Assembly: GCA_022457155.1 (NCBI GenBank)
Contig: JAJGOT010000362.1
Coordinates: 701,501 to 765,500 of the forward strand
DNA from: Cladopsammia gracilis
Taxonomy: Eukaryota > Cnidaria > Anthozoa > Scleractinia > Dendrophylliidae
Reading direction: 5' to 3'
DNA length: 64,000 bases
Position 1 is the first letter of the stretch. Every line of letters begins with the position of its first letter. The notes under the pieces are model-generated. The model saw only the letters and a program-made list of their open reading frames with translations, was not told where the DNA came from and ran no database searches. Position numbers and translations under genes: made by a program. Below, one piece after another: positions 9,560 to 22,765 of the stretch.

Positions 9560-11820
9560 TGTAGTATTGTCGCTTTCAGATTTGCGCAAAACCAGATAAA
9601 TGACACCGCACTCGTTTACATCCAGCTGAGCAAAGTCCAGACTGAAAAACAACATATAATAAAACTACTGTACTCCAAATAATACACTTATGTTATTAAG
9701 TTTCCCCTTGACTTTGATGTTATCGCGGCTATCTTCGTTTTCACAATCAGTTTTGAGTTTTTGTTTTCCAAAACGTTTGTCTTTTGTCCTTCCGTTTTGT
9801 CTGGTTAGAATATAAGCTTTATTTGTGATCTCACTTACCCTTGTGACATAGCCAGTGATAAGTATGGAATTTTTTTTTTAATAATATTAAAAGTACAATA
9901 TTTAAACATTTAAAAATACAATGTTTTCCATTTCCGACAAGTTTTGAGATTATTCTGAATTACTGATATGTTTTTTTCTATTTTGCCAATGTTTAACGAG
10001 TCAACATAAATATCATGTCAAGTAACATAAATTTATTGTTATCGGGCTCTTGCCTTCTATTTTTTATTGATTGCAATTAACTTTAATTTCGAGAAGCCGA
10101 AAAAGAAGAGTTTTAATTAAAAAGAACAGATCTTCGACGTGGAATAATCAACCAATGACTGAATATACCGACTCGATTTGATTGTTATCGGCTTCCGAAC
10201 TGACTGAAACTAATTATCCACAGCATACTAAATATAAAGTTACAATTCTTTGCGCATTCTGGCGAATTCTAATTTCAAGTCTGCGAGCTTGTAATGGCAT
10301 GGCAATTACACTACAAAATGCCGCACTAGAGCACGCGAAGACAAAAAATTCTCTGAGTGGCGCGGCGAAAGCCGGGTATGATCTTATCTCGATCTCCTAA
10401 TCTTCATTCTTTATAGAAAAAGCACTTAAAATCCCGTCATGTAGGAAGCCGTAATCCGGCTCGTATCTCTCGCATTTGTAAACTAATCCATGACATGTTT
10501 TCGCGTTGTTTTGTATATGTTAATTATGGACCAGTTGACGACATAATTTGATAACAAAAGTTCAATTATATTCCCGCGAGCTTAGTGTGCGCTTGGTTTA
10601 GGGTCGTGCGTTTTCACTTTCTGTTTCACGTATGGTGCGCACGTTAACAAATTTGGTTTTGAGCAATTTTTGAATCGTTGAAGAATTTACTGGGATTTTC
10701 ACAGGATTTGGCGTGGGATCTGAAAAGAAGAAAAAAGAAAGAATTGCAGTAAGTACAGAACAGGTGTAACGCCACGGGGAGCCATTTTTTTGTCTTTCAT
10801 AAGATTGGGCTTCAAGCGAGCCTTGCAATTCTTATGCGGGAAAACAATTTGATCTTGCCTCTTTTAATCCACAGTACGTTTTTTACTCCACTGTACATTT
10901 TCCTATTTTTGCAATACAAAACCGAAAATCAGATCGTGTCAGTTGGACTTTTTAACGCAGATTTAAATATATTCTTGTCTTGCCCATTCTGATCAGAATT
11001 ACATACAGTTCGACATTCGATCATTGTAGTAAAAGCCTAAATGCCACTTTGTTTGAACAATTGAAAGTCAAATAGCGTCTCGAAATAAGAAAAACCCGCA
11101 GACTAATAAGTACCCAAGTATCCGTCAAATTCTACAAGTTATTTTCTCTTCTGTACCTCATAACATTTACATATGAAAGACCAGGTAAAAAGAGCTACCC
11201 TGGAGCATTCTGTAAATTGGAGCTTTAAAAAAAAGAAGTTACATCCATTTTAACACATTGAGGCCTAAAATATGACGGATAGGAAACTCGTGGCTAAAAT
11301 CAATTTATTTTAGTCCTTGAGGGAATATTGCCACCTGTCTTTTTTTGTTTTTCGATTTCCAACTTTTGAGTAATTTAAAGGCCGTGGGTCAGTTTTAAGT
11401 AAATAGCTCTCATAAGTTTAATTTTTGAATTTGTTCCAAAATCAAAACACGTGTATTACATGCACAAGGATTATACGAGTATTATGAGAAAACGTATTTA
11501 AACTTCTTGGATTGAAATTTACTGTTATGCGGTACTCTAATTTCCTTATTTTTGCAGATGAAAACCATCTTCTATTAATAACAACAGGAAATGTTAAGGT
11601 ATGCTTTATTAATTTCTTCTGTGTTTATGCGTTTTCTCTTCAAGGACACGATATATTCCGCGGTTTACGGATCCATATCGTCAGATAGTGATTCTTTTTT
11701 CAATATTTTAAATTGATTATTATCTAATCTCTTTGTTGATCATGGTCGTATATTTACTTGATGTTGAGATTAATGCAAATCACACCAAAGCCCGTGATCA
11801 AATCAAGAAATAAGTATTAT
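9560..11820. other. intergenic, nothing recognised
   Basis: AT-rich with homopolymer runs. No frame, RNA gene or bounded repeat I can support across 2.2 kb. Confidence 0.45.
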
Positions 11821-11834
11821 TAGTATCACCCAAC

Positions 11835-11872
<38 letters not shown>

Positions 11873-12019
11873 GCTACTAGGGGTCTAATAGTAATAGTCA
11901 TCGAGTAGCGAAATTCGCCGGTTTTATTTTTCGTTTTATTCCCAAATAAATATTTCTTCAACTTGCAATTGCTTTTTTTTATTATTGCCTTTTTCTGTCC
12001 GACTAGTTGGGTGATACTA

Positions 12020-12020
<1 letters not shown>
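11821..12020. mobile_element. 200-bp MITE with TAGTATCACCCAACTAGT termini
   Basis: TAGTATCACCCAACTAGTGG at the left is the inverse of CGACTAGTTGGGTGATACTA at the right, an 18-bp perfect terminal inverted repeat. The interior has ATTTTGATTGGCTACGC and no coding frame of note. It abuts the foldback at 12021-12125. Confidence 0.8.
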
Positions 12021-12053
<33 letters not shown>

Positions 12054-12125
12054 GTCAATAGCCCATTCGGCTTCGCCTCATGGGCTATTGACCCGTAGCC
12101 CTTTCGGGCTACGGGTCTAATTGTT
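12021..12125. mobile_element. foldback with nested GGGCTA hairpins
   Basis: AACAATTAGACCC...CACGGGTCAATAGCCCAT mirrors ATGGGCTATTGACCCGTAGC...GGGTCTAATTGTT around TCGGCTTCGCC. Each arm contains a further small hairpin (CGCCCTCAAGGGC; GCCCTTTCGGGC). Confidence 0.75.
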
Positions 12126-13683
12126 GAATAGCACTGACTTTCTAATTTTATATATCACCGAACGAACCGTAAGTATTGAGTACGAATTAAATTGTAAAAA
12201 AAAATTCCATGCACACTTGATGTATAATCAATAGATGAATGGTCACATTTTTGGATTTCATTCATAAATAAAACACTGAGTTAGAACTACCTTGAACGGC
12301 TGAGCAATCAACAGCAACCCAGCCTTCACAGTTAGAACTATCTTTCACAAAACCATAAAAGTAACATACGAAAGTCCTGCTAAAAGGCTTTCTTATTGTT
12401 TCAGTTGCCGGAATGGTCACACTCGAGAATATTTTTTCTACAGCCTTAAGTTACGTACACCACATTGTATATTTAAAATACGCAATGCTTTATACAGTGG
12501 AGGTTAAGCATAAAGTTGATAAAGTTCACAAACTAAAAAGGCAATGCGCGGGTGAAAAATCTACAAGTTGAACAAATGAACATGCGCACTTAATTACACC
12601 ACGACTTGTTTTAATCTTTTGTTCTAACTTGCTCGGTAAAAGAGATAATTTCTTTATAATTACTGTTACTAGTACGCCGTGCATTTTTTTTAATGTTTTT
12701 TTTTTTTATGCCTGTGAGGGTTTGGGAGCGAATCAGGGTAAATTCCATAGTTTGACAATTACCTGGTCAAGCGAAGATCACGTGATTTTCTCTGACCTTG
12801 GCCGGAGAAGAGATCGACATTGCAAGGAGAAAATAAGTTGCTGGTCACAATTCCGGCTGAGCCACTGCATGATTTTTAGCTCCTCTGAAAACTGAACGAG
12901 ACTCTAAGTCAAAAACTACTAAATATATCATAGAATATACATCAAGAATTGAAAGAAGAGGTAGCAAACTTAGCAAAAGTGATGGTATATATACATCCCG
13001 CGCATTTAAAATGTTTGTGGGACACGCCGTTAGAAGGCTTAGAAATTGCGTTGATTTCCTTTACTAATTAGAAAACTGAATATATTTTCACCCCAGAACG
13101 TGAGGTTTATAAAACTAAAAAAGAAGCGTGCATTCGTGTTGTTTGTTTTAAGTTTAAATCGACAAAACAAAGCGCTTAAATTAATTGATATTGACCAATT
13201 TACCCGCTGGCGTATAAAAAGAGATAGGGAAATCTTACCGCTAAAAGCGTGTCAGTTTCTATGCGGTATATAGATAATTCGATGAAACAGGAAAAACAAA
13301 GCACGAAAGATTTTGTAGATGCATATGTTATCATTTAGCGTCACTTTATGGTTGAGTGTAATGAATATCGCTGTTTTTATGAACGGAAAATCAATCAAAT
13401 TCATAGCAAATTTGATATAGACCTCCTCGCGCGGTAAAATTGGCAATTTTAAGAAAATGGGACAAATAGGATATGAAATATAGGTTTTCTACTAAAAAAA
13501 AGATTAATTGATTATTGCAAAATTAAGATACCAGATAAAATATTCTTCTGTATTTCAAATTTGAGAGTTGTATCAGCTAGTCTAAGTAGTAGGAAGTAAG
13601 CAGACTTGCTTACAAAAGCAAACTTAAATACTTCTCGTTTTTCTTGTTGATCGAGTCTTCGCATGACCGTGAGTTCGTCAAAT
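12126..13683. other. intergenic with degenerate repeat traces
   Basis: Degenerate copies of the 106-bp repeat core (GAATGGTCACA...GGATTTCAT...TTAGAACTACCTTG) can be seen at about 12236-12300 and 12411-12430. No gene. Confidence 0.45.
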
Positions 13684-14127
13684 TAAAAGGGATACTACCC
13701 CGACTGAAATATCGTGTTTTCATGATTATGATCTGGAGCTTGCTTTAAGCTTACTTTGTGGTCTTGAAATTGAAGAAACCATCGCTAAAAGCGATAGGAG
13801 CAAAGAAATATGAACTAAACAGTCAAATAGCGGCTAGAAAAGTCAAAATTTCACACGTATGGCAAAATTTGATTTCTTGACCGCCTGCAGGAGCTGTGGT
13901 AATAAGCTCCTGCCGCCCTTAGCTGCCTTTCAATGAATCAAATTTCATGAACTGTAATCCACTTCAATCCTTGCAATCCTGCACTTTATCTCCAAACTAC
14001 TGCTTTTATTTTGCTTTATAGAATATTTTTATCCAACTAAGTTGTATATTTGGTGGCATTTGGCGATATAACGTGGTAATAAGCAAAGCGAAATTTTGCT
14101 ATTTCGGCGGGATGGTGCCCCTTTAAC
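13684..14127. mobile_element. MITE, full copy; inverted partial copy at 28178-28500
   Basis: Left end TTAAAAGGGATACTACCCCG; complement of right end TTAAAGGGGCACCATCCCGC. Interior motifs (TCAAGAAATC-type sequence, ATCAAATTTCATGAACTGTA, GTAATCCACTTCAATCCTTG, GGTGGCATTTGGCGATATAA) reappear in reverse at 28178-28400, and a third fragment lies at about 22165-22225. About 444 bp, non-coding. Confidence 0.75.
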
Positions 14128-14415
14128 AACTTTCCTTGGTAAGTCGCTTTATTAAAAAGTTGACATGACAAACTTGTCAAGAAAGTCCAACCATGTTTTG
14201 TATTATATACGAGAAAATATACCAACTTGTCAAGGATCGTAAAACATGTCCTTTGCACTGCCGACTTGTCTGCAAAGAACTTAATTTCCTGTTTTAAGAC
14301 AGTTTTACCAAATCTAACCCTTCGAATGGTTAAAGAACAGTCCTATATAGCACATTCTGCGAAACGTTCAGCAAAACAGATGTTGTTGAAAATTAAACGC
14401 CCAACCTATTTCCCA

Positions 14416-14520
14416 GGCCCCGTTTGTTCAAATGGTGAATAACGCTATCCAATTGTGTTATTCACTGGATAGTGATTTATCCGGTGGATAGCGCTATCCA
14501 CCTTTTGAACAACCGGGGTC
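14416..14520. mobile_element. 105-bp MITE with GGCCCCGTTTGTTCAAA termini
   Basis: GGCCCCGTTTGTTCAAATGG pairs with the complement of the end CCTTTTGAACAACCGGGGTC. The centre alternates TGGATAGCGCTATCCA and ATAACGCTATCC, further palindromes. Confidence 0.75.
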
Positions 14521-15053
14521 AGGACTTTAACCTCTTATTTTTTCTAAAAGCCCTGAGAAAGAGGTAGGAAAACTAAATAGAAATAGGATAAGAATCCAAA
14601 TAAATAATTGGGTTTTCTTGTGGGTAGTTTAATTTCCGTCCGGTGGAAATTCCATAAAATTTTTGGTGAGAGATTGCGCCACATTTCTTGAAACTCTTAC
14701 CAATTCAATAATTATTTATTGCCAGACATGCAATTATCGATACCCCACCATCAAAATTTCCCTCATTTTCAGACCAATCCAGGCCGCATACCCCTGTAAA
14801 GCTTACATGGAATTTTGAAAAAGACGAAAGGCCCTGGGGACGAGGTTCGGTGCGAGCCTTCCGCCATTTTGAATTAATTAAAATATCTAAAAAGTTAAAG
14901 TTATGTGCCGAGAAGACCATGTGTTTGTTCTAATAACCCTGAAAAGCCCCGCATGGTTTATCGCTGGTACCTCGACCTTAAGCTACTAGCTGACATGCGC
15001 CGACTGTATAGAATGTATATATTGTTTTATTTTTTAGATTTAGCATCTTTTAT

Positions 15054-15438
15054 TGAGGGTCGTGAAGGGGGTAAAATGGGAACTGGGATTAGCCTTATTT
15101 TGGACTGGGAAAATGGGTTTTACTCACTGGGACTGGGATTTAGCCACTGGGAATGGGATGAACAATTATAAAATGGGAATGGGATTTCTTTTCTTCAGCG
15201 GTCTTTGCTCCAATATTTTGAAATAGAAAAATAAAATTTCGTAGCAATAGACCTTGCACTCCTCAGTAGAGACAGTAGAGAACGTGAAATCAGTATTTTT
15301 CGCCTTCGCGCCCGCGGTCTAGCTACCAGGCTTACACGGTTGCATAGTTAGAGGGTCGTGAAGGGGTAAAATCGGAACTGAGATTTGGGCCAAATTTAGG
15401 CTGGGAACTGGGATTTGGTACCCCCCTTCACGACCCTC
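15054..15438. mobile_element. TIR element GAGGGTCGTGAAGGGG
   Basis: GAGGGTCGTGAAGGGGGTAA at 15054 is mirrored by CCCCTTCACGACCCTC ending at 15438. A direct second copy of the end (AGAGGGTCGTGAAGGGGTAA) at 15350 suggests two nested or tandem copies. The interior repeats ACTGGGAATGGGA-type degenerate units between 15075 and 15185. Confidence 0.7.
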
Positions 15439-15714
15439 TTTATTGTCAGCATTTAAGGTAATTTATTGCACTTTGCTCTTTAGAACAATTACTCAGTTAA
15501 ATGATATCTACCTTAAACTCATTATTGCAAAATTGTTTCCCATGTACATTGTATTTTTCCTGCAGGGTCTTTATGTTTTTTAAAACCTGATTCCAACAAA
15601 ATTAGCGAGCTCGTCTTCCTTGAATATATAATGTTATGTTTCTTAATGCACTGTACTTCCTTTTCGAATTTTACTTGAACCTTGGTAAGAAAACTCCACA
15701 CAACCCTTTCATAT

Positions 15715-15780
15715 ACCTCCAGCCTCCAAAAGGTACCCCTTTCGGGCGGGGCATCCCCGTATAGCCCATGTCTACTGGGT
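15715..15780. repeat. fragment of the CCCTTTCATATACC / GGCGGAGCATCCCCG family
   Basis: CCTTTCATATACCTCCAGCC ... CCCCTTTCGGGCGGGGCATC ... CGTATAGCCCAT matches 22701-22765 almost exactly. Confidence 0.65.
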
Positions 15781-15835
15781 AACAATTCAGTTTTGGCTAG
15801 TAGATTTTGGCTTTCACTAGCCATTTTGGTTAGTG

Positions 15836-18800
15836 AAAATGGTAATGAACCAGACGGCTAAAAAGCGAGTAATTTTTTTGTTTGGAGGACGATTTTCCTT
15901 TTCTGTTACGAAAGCGACGAAGGAGAAAATGAAACTGCATTGCGCTATAATTTGTTGTGCGTACAATCATGCAGAGCTTCAAGGCACCACGTTTCACTTA
16001 GCCTAAACAAAGCGGTCAAAGAGGTCACGTACACGTTTTTCCCAAATTAAAAGAAAGTATCTTTCTTGTTCAAGAGTTTGAATGATTTCGAAATGTATTC
16101 GATTTCTACATTTACAAATTAAAGAGATCAAATAGGCAGCCAAGGTTTTCGTTTGTCATCGGGAACTATCGGCAAATCATCTTTGATACGAAGTCAGTTC
16201 GCGAGAGACCGCAAGATGGATATTTGTGTGTGCTGATTGGCTCCGAAGTATATTCTATTGTTACTTACATTCGGAAAACTCAGACAATGGCAATAGTGAC
16301 TGCTGCGCAGGCGCAGTAGTCACAAAAGAGTATTTGCCCTCAAAGAAAACGTTCAGCTAAAAAACAATTTAGAAGGTAAACGTTGATTATGAAACGATTA
16401 TGAATAACAAAAAGTGTTTTGTGGTTTTGTTAAACCGGACGCGGGTGTAATGACCTTCATGAAAGGAAGCCCCCGGCTTCTATATAGGCTTCCTTGCCAT
16501 TACCACTTTAAACATTTGATTTTGTAAATAATTGTATAGTGTATTTTATCTTTAATGTATTATAAACTTCTGTATGTTGTTGTTGAATGAATGAATGAAA
16601 TTATTCAGTTCCCGTCTGAAAGTCGCCTTCTCGATTATTCTTTATAAAGTGTATTGACCACTAACGAGTCAGTGCGAATTATTGATCATCGGATGTTTTC
16701 GGAGAAATAGAATACATTTCTATCCAATCTTTTCGTGTTTCGTTGATAAGTGACATTACAAAAATTGGAAAACACTTTTTGCCAATTTCAAAAGGAAACT
16801 AAAATCGTAAGTCACAGGGCAGTGCTTGGCGAGGTAAGCTAAATACACTTGCTACATCTGGAAAAAATATATATATATATGATGTATTAATTAATTTTGT
16901 AGACAGTACAAGAACTGGTGAAGATGACAGGGGGAGCACTATACGATATGAAGATGATTACGGTCTGAATGTTTCATTTGAAGCTTAGCCAAACGTCTCG
17001 CTGAAAAAATGAAACCGTTAATTAAACCTGTTTGAGACCATAGTTTGTTGAGGACTGGTTATGGAAACCTTGCAAAGTTCAACCGGACGATAACTATAGA
17101 CAAAGCAGCTTCTACACTGAATTTATGTTGAACGCACATTGTTTATTTTTAATTCGATCACACGCTTTGACTGAATATTCATTTTGGGCTCGAACAAAAT
17201 TCAAAATCCATACTGTGGTTGTACACGACCTACATAAAAAAAAATTCTTAGGTTTCATCACCATTGCGCTTTATTACCTATTATTTGATATAGATCATCA
17301 AGAAATTAAGGCATCACCAAATTAATTCCAGAATTCAGTCTTTTAATAAAAGATATAACCATAGAAACCAGTGAGTTGGTTGATACGTGTTTTGAACGTT
17401 ATATTTATTCACTGACGAGGTCGTGGTTAGGTGAATCGTGAATGATTTATTCACATTTTTAGCTTTCAAAGTGATTTCTTTCTAGTGTAAGTACAATATA
17501 TAAATTGAAAATAAATCCGCGAGTCATGCAATAATCTAGCACATGCAGACTTACTTGAGATTTACACTGTTGTTGGTATTAACTTAAATTTTAAATTCAA
17601 ACTCAAAATTGGACTTTTACCTGAAGTTCTCAAAAGTTGTGAATATCTCATTTTTCCTTTAAAAGAATTACCATTAAACAGAAGCCGAGTATAGAAGGGA
17701 ATTGCCTTAATATACCAACAAATTCTAAGGAGCAAAATAATCAAGGAGAATTGAGTTTTTTAATTTGAAAACGATCCACGCATGTGACATGTACTTCAGT
17801 TGACAGGTGCGTTGAACAATATAATCGAAAAAAAAATTCTTTGAAACCTAAAATACGGCTTTGCAAACAAAGACAAAGTATATGAAACCTTTAGAAGTTT
17901 CTTTACTTGTTAAAGACCTCATATAGCCTATACCTGAACTTTAGCCTTTCATTTTTTTTGATTCCTGCCCAAAGGGTATTAGGGGGGTTCTCTCGCGGCA
18001 AGCTTTCGAGCTCTTTCGGATGCACGAAGCCGCGAGTGAAAATAGAAGAGAAAATAGACTAAAGAGACAAAAGAGGCGTGTGAGAGAGATGAGGGCTCGT
18101 GATTACTCTGGTACCCAGGGCACAGAGTGAACGGACAATGTGTTTCTTACACTTTTCAGTCTGTGGACTTAATCTAAAAGTGTAGTGTGATCATGACTAT
18201 ATTCAAAAGAGATCCCGGATGTTGCAGTGCTATTGGTTTTTCAGCGAGTTTATCCAATAAAGTAGGAACTATGGGAAAACTAATTGTCAAATTTGTACTT
18301 ATATACTTTTAGAAGATCAAACGTACTTGAAGCTAAAAGAAATCGCTCTCAGTTGTGTCATCGAGCTTAAAAAGGGTTGATGCCATTAGGTGCACACTTT
18401 TGACAGGAAGCATCTATTTAATTGGAAAACGCATCCGTTCGGCCAACCTTTTCCGGCCCTTTAACCAAAAGATAAATAAAGATTTAGTTATGGTTCAGTT
18501 GGAATAGAGTTCATCAAACTTAAAAACTGTATGATCGCAATTGCTTATTCTGAGTCATTTCAAAATTCGATTTTGGGTTGTTATTTTTATCTTTAAAAAA
18601 ATATACTCTTTTCGCATTTCTAATATAAGATTACGTTATGAGCTACTCGTCTTTTGTAATCAGATCAAATAATGTTTGACCTAGCTTTTCGAATCGGTTA
18701 CAGAAGTCGAGCGTATTTGTCCACAACCAAAGATGCGATCGACAAAATATTAAGAACTCCAGTTCGAAACCTTTGCGTTTCTATTTCATTTTATGCTACA

Positions 18801-21080
18801 TGCACTTAGCGAGCGGGATTTTCCTTGACCTTGAACTCAAGAAAAAACATGTACTGTGTTTTCAAAAGAGTGGGCCCTTACAGTTTAAATTTCTCTTTTC
18901 AATTCTTTCAGCTGTCATGGACGCTCTAAATTGTCCCATGTCTAACATAAAAGGTTAATTACTAAACACACTATCCATTGACTTCAAATCTCTCAGACCT
19001 CCCTTGGTGCCAGAATTGTTCACGTCCATTTATCGAAGATTCAACGAGTTTATGGTTTTGCAAATCAATTTTTCTCCTAAAGAAACTTTGGAAAACTTTG
19101 CGTGGCGGTATAATACACGCGAAATCACGCGGGAGAAGAGGATTAAAATTGTCAAGGAGACTTAACAGTGAGCCCCCAGTAAGTATGAGTTAGCAACTAA
19201 TATTTAGAAAAAATAATATCGAGCTTTGCTTTTCTACAAAGCACTTTATACTTATATTTCATTAGAGTTCGAGTTTATTTCGTAGAAAACCTACGATTTC
19301 CCATTGAGATGAAAAACTTAAAGGGTTTTAAAGTAGCTAGCATTGCTTAATTTTGCCGGGCACTGGCTTGAAGCGGCAAGAGTTTATTGTTCAAGCGTAT
19401 AGCTATTCAATTGGAAGGGACCTCCCCTCAAACACAGACAATACGAGATCGAAATTATAAATGGTAAAAGAAAGGGTTGAAATCCTGGAATTCGAATACA
19501 TTTTCGTCGCCGGTACTGCGATAGAATTCGATCCCATATAGTCCATATATATAGCTCTCGTGCTCACAAATTGAAAGCATGTGTGAACTCCAATGGAAAA
19601 CTATCTATATTGTGTTCGAGACTCTAGACACAGTGGTTTTTCATAGATGGTGTGAAAATACAACACATTTATGTTATGCCATAAGATTTCAGGCCAAATT
19701 CACCGATCCTTTAATTTGCAGCCAAATTATTTGTCACAGCAAGAGCTTATTGTCCTTATTGGTTGAATTAAACCCACTTGCAAAGTGTGACTGTGAGAAA
19801 ATATTTTGTAACACTGATTACTACAACACAGGCGTAAAATTTATATAGTAAAATATAGATATATTCTACGTTCTCAGATCTTGTTTATTCAATTTTTAAT
19901 GGATGTTTTCATTAGTGACCGATAATCTTGAAAATGCTTTTAGAAGGGAAACAAAGTGTTTTCTTTAGCGGAGAACACCCACGAACACATACACAATAGT
20001 CGATTTACTTTCAGGTTTCGATCGATGTGCAATTTTATTTCTGCGATCCGTTAAAATAATTTCTTCCTGATTCCTGATCCAGTTAAGGAAACAATTGGTT
20101 TTAGTTTACGTCGAATTTTAATAGCGCTCACAGTGAGTTAAAAATATATATTGTAAAATATGGACCGGACTGGATTTGTAAAACATGGATATAACATCAA
20201 CTGACAACAACTTCCGCTCATTCAGTTGAGAACCTACTGTGACTGTCAGCGGAGAATGCTCTTGCAACATTCCAGTTTCCTTTCCGAGAGCGTGTTCCAC
20301 GCGTGCCCCACGCGTGTCTTCACGCGTCTTCCGCGCTATCGCTCGGTCAATACATCAAGGCCGAGGTATGAGATTTCCCTGTAATGACCGAACGGACGAG
20401 GTTAATAAGTTATTTATTATAATATGGCCTTTTTTTCTCCTGAATACAGCTCAGCAAAAACTAACATTGCTGACACAGTGAATGAATGAATGAATCTTTA
20501 TTTCCCATTTTATTAACAATACATAAGTTGTTTTAAGTGAATTATAACCTGGAAATATCATACTCGACAAAATAACCTTTCTTAATTGTGCACGATTTGT
20601 CTAGACAATCGGCAACCCCTAACCCCGTTTGAGGCGTCGGCCGGATTCGGTGTCCTCGCAGTCTAAAGCCGGAAATATATGTTTTAAACAGACTGTTAAT
20701 ATCGTTAATATAGTTTAATTAAAGTAAATCGCGTTAAATCAACTTTCAAAGAATATATCGCTTCCTATTACAAATGTTTTTTTTTTTTTCGTTTTCCACA
20801 CTCCTCATTTTCCACACTCCGCACTCCGCGTTCTCCACCTAACCCCTTTATTTCTTGCCTTGATTTTTTTTTCCTTTTCCGTTACTGAATTCCAAGCTCT
20901 TCTATATATACTGATAGATATAACATAGTAGTGACGTTTTGCTTCGTCTCGTGGTTAATGATTTGTATTCCCTAAATATAGCAATATCAACAAGCTTTTA
21001 AACCGGCAATTGAAAATTATTAAAAATTGAGATTGAAAGACTCTGAAAATTACCATGTGATCCAAACTTGGACTTTCATA
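15836..21080. other. 5 kb intergenic region, no gene found
   Basis: No frame here has the length or a motif to support a gene. Noted only: a 13-bp perfect hairpin GTGACTGCTGCGC/GCGCAGTAGTCAC at 16293-16322; a GAATGAATGAATGAA microsatellite near 16586; a GGTACCCAGGG repeat end near 18110; and a weak exon-like stretch at 18990-19180 (CxxC, donor GTAAGT) with no recognised product. Confidence 0.4.
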
Positions 21081-21089
21081 TCACTGCTC

Positions 21090-21618
21090 GGTAATTAAAG
21101 TCTAGATTCCATAGGTCAGAAGGAGGTCGGACACCTTATTGAGACTTATATAACGGAGTAACTGGTTAGCTTTCAGTTGAGGTTAGGGGTAGCAGTTTAT
21201 ATAGTTAAATTTAGGACTAAGCAACCCGAGAAGCTAGGTGGTACAGTGGTACGGTAAGCTATGTAAGTCTAAATGTAAAATAACACGGCAAACTGATCCG
21301 TACGGCCGAGAAAAGATTGACTCAAGAAAAATAAATTAAAATAAAAGATATATATTTTGTGCCCGATATTTCGGTTTGAAACACAAACCTTCGACGGGGG
21401 CTAAAATAAAAATGTAAGTATTTATTTTTTATTTATTTTTGTATATGTAAGTCTAAGCCTAGCTGAGGTCACAGGTTCAATCCTGAGTGGGGATTTTAGA
21501 TTTTCTTTTTTACACTTAAAAATTTATTGAAATTGAAAATTCTAAGTGTCGACATTACGTTATATAATTCTCAATAAGTGTCCGACCTCCTTCTGAGCTA
21601 TAGAAGGTAGACTCTACC
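21090..21618 (+). mobile_element. tRNA-headed SINE-like element with self-complementary ends, copy 1 (interrupted)
   Basis: Flanked by direct repeats TCACTGCTC at 21081-21089 and 21619-21627. The ends are inverted: ...ATAGGTCAGAAGGAGGTCGGACACC... on the left against GTGTCCGACCTCCTTCTGAG...TAGACTCT on the right, about 45 bp. Between them sits a tRNA-like module with box A-like TGGTACAGTGG (21239-21250) and box B GGTTCAATCC (21474-21483). The module is split by a 171-bp insertion with its own 13-bp duplication. Copy 2 at 61628-61967 is uninterrupted and otherwise nearly identical. Confidence 0.75.
21273..21443 (-). mobile_element. 171-bp nested insertion with Penelope/hammerhead-like motif
   Basis: TATGTAAGTCTAA is repeated exactly at 21260-21272 and 21444-21456, marking a 13-bp target duplication; the empty site is seen in copy 2 near 61793. 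On the minus strand the insert holds GTCGAAG, a stem GGTTTG...CAAACC, then GAAATATCGGGC, a layout like the short ribozyme-type ends of Penelope-like elements though not the canonical core. Confidence 0.6.
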
Positions 21619-22041
21619 TCACTGCTCACGGTCAGTTCCCCTATTAGCCTGGGCATGCGCATAGACAACGGGCACCATTCCTTTGCAGCATGTCCCTGCC
21701 TCCGGTCCGGGAAGACGTAAGCGATCGTAAACGGTTTAACTGTTCTTAGCCCTTTCCTGGCAGATTAAACTGTGACTAGGAAATACGAGTCTGGCTTTTG
21801 AGATCTATTGAAGAATATCCAATGGAACTCATAGATATTTTTTGCTCGTTTTAAAATGCGTCAGGCGTTCATTTTTTTAGTATACTTGACAGTGAAGAGT
21901 TACAATGTCTACAATGGTCATTATCAAATTAAAATTTCGTTTATTGCGGGTTTTATTAAAAGGGACACTCTTCCCCAACCTCGTTCCCAGGGTCTCTCTT
22001 CTTCCCGCCCTCTCCCTCGCTCTTGGGGGCGGGAAGAAAAA

Positions 22042-22394
22042 GGGGCGGAGCATCCCCGTACAAAACTTTGTTGAGTACCCCCTCCCCCCCCTGGGTACAG
22101 GATCCGTTGCTTCTATTTCGTTACGGTAGTCTTTGCAAATACAGTTACTTGTTTACCAGTAGTTTGGAGATAAAGTGCAGGATTACAAGGATGGAAGTGG
22201 ATTACAGTTCCATCAAATTTGATCAGTTTTGTGACAGAGACCCTGCCGGGTACCAGAGTCTCTCGCGGTGCGCTTTCGCGAGAATATAGAGAGATGAGAG
22301 TGCGAGAATAATCTCTGGCACCCAGGGTACGTGACGGGCGGTCCCGGGGGGGGGGGGGTACCCAACAAAGTTTTGTACGGGGATGCTCCGCCCC
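22042..22394. mobile_element. inverted-repeat composite GGGGCGGAGCATCCCCG
   Basis: GGGGCGGAGCATCCCCGTAC...AACTTTGTTGAGTACCCC (22042-22082) and its inverse GGGTACCCAACAAAG...GGGGATGCTCCGCCCC (22357-22394) flank 270 bp. That interior contains a fragment of the 13684-14127 family and a small hairpin element GGGTACCAGAGTCTCTCGCG...CTCTGGCACCCAGGG (22248-22328). A run of 13 G sits at 22345-22358. Confidence 0.65.
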
Positions 22395-22418
22395 GAGGTT
22401 CAAATCCTTACCCGTCTT

Positions 22419-22765
22419 ACCCTTTCATATACCGTTTTGACAGAAAAAGTACCCCTTTCATATACCTTTCATTGAAAATGGTACCCCTTTCATATACCTT
22501 TTAATGAAAATGGTCACGGTACTCCTTTCATATAGCCTTTACGTACGTCTGTTTGATTTATTTTGAAAGGCCCTTTTTATTAGACTTAAATGGCAGTTTT
22601 CCCTACCTTTTTTATGCCTCATCGGTGTGTTTTCGGAACCCTTTCCTATTCTTCGTGAAATCCCTACCCTTTCATATACTTCAACTCGTGAAATCACGAC
22701 CCTTTCATATACCTCCAGCCTAAAAAAGGAACCCCTTTCGGGCGGAGCATCCCCGTATAGCCCAT
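22419..22765. repeat. CCCTTTCATATACC tandem-like repeat
   Basis: TACCCCTTTCATATACCTTT recurs four times at roughly 32-38 bp spacing (22419-22540) and again near 22666 and 22700. The tract ends in the GGCGGAGCATCCCCGTATAG motif shared with 15715-15780. Confidence 0.65.
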
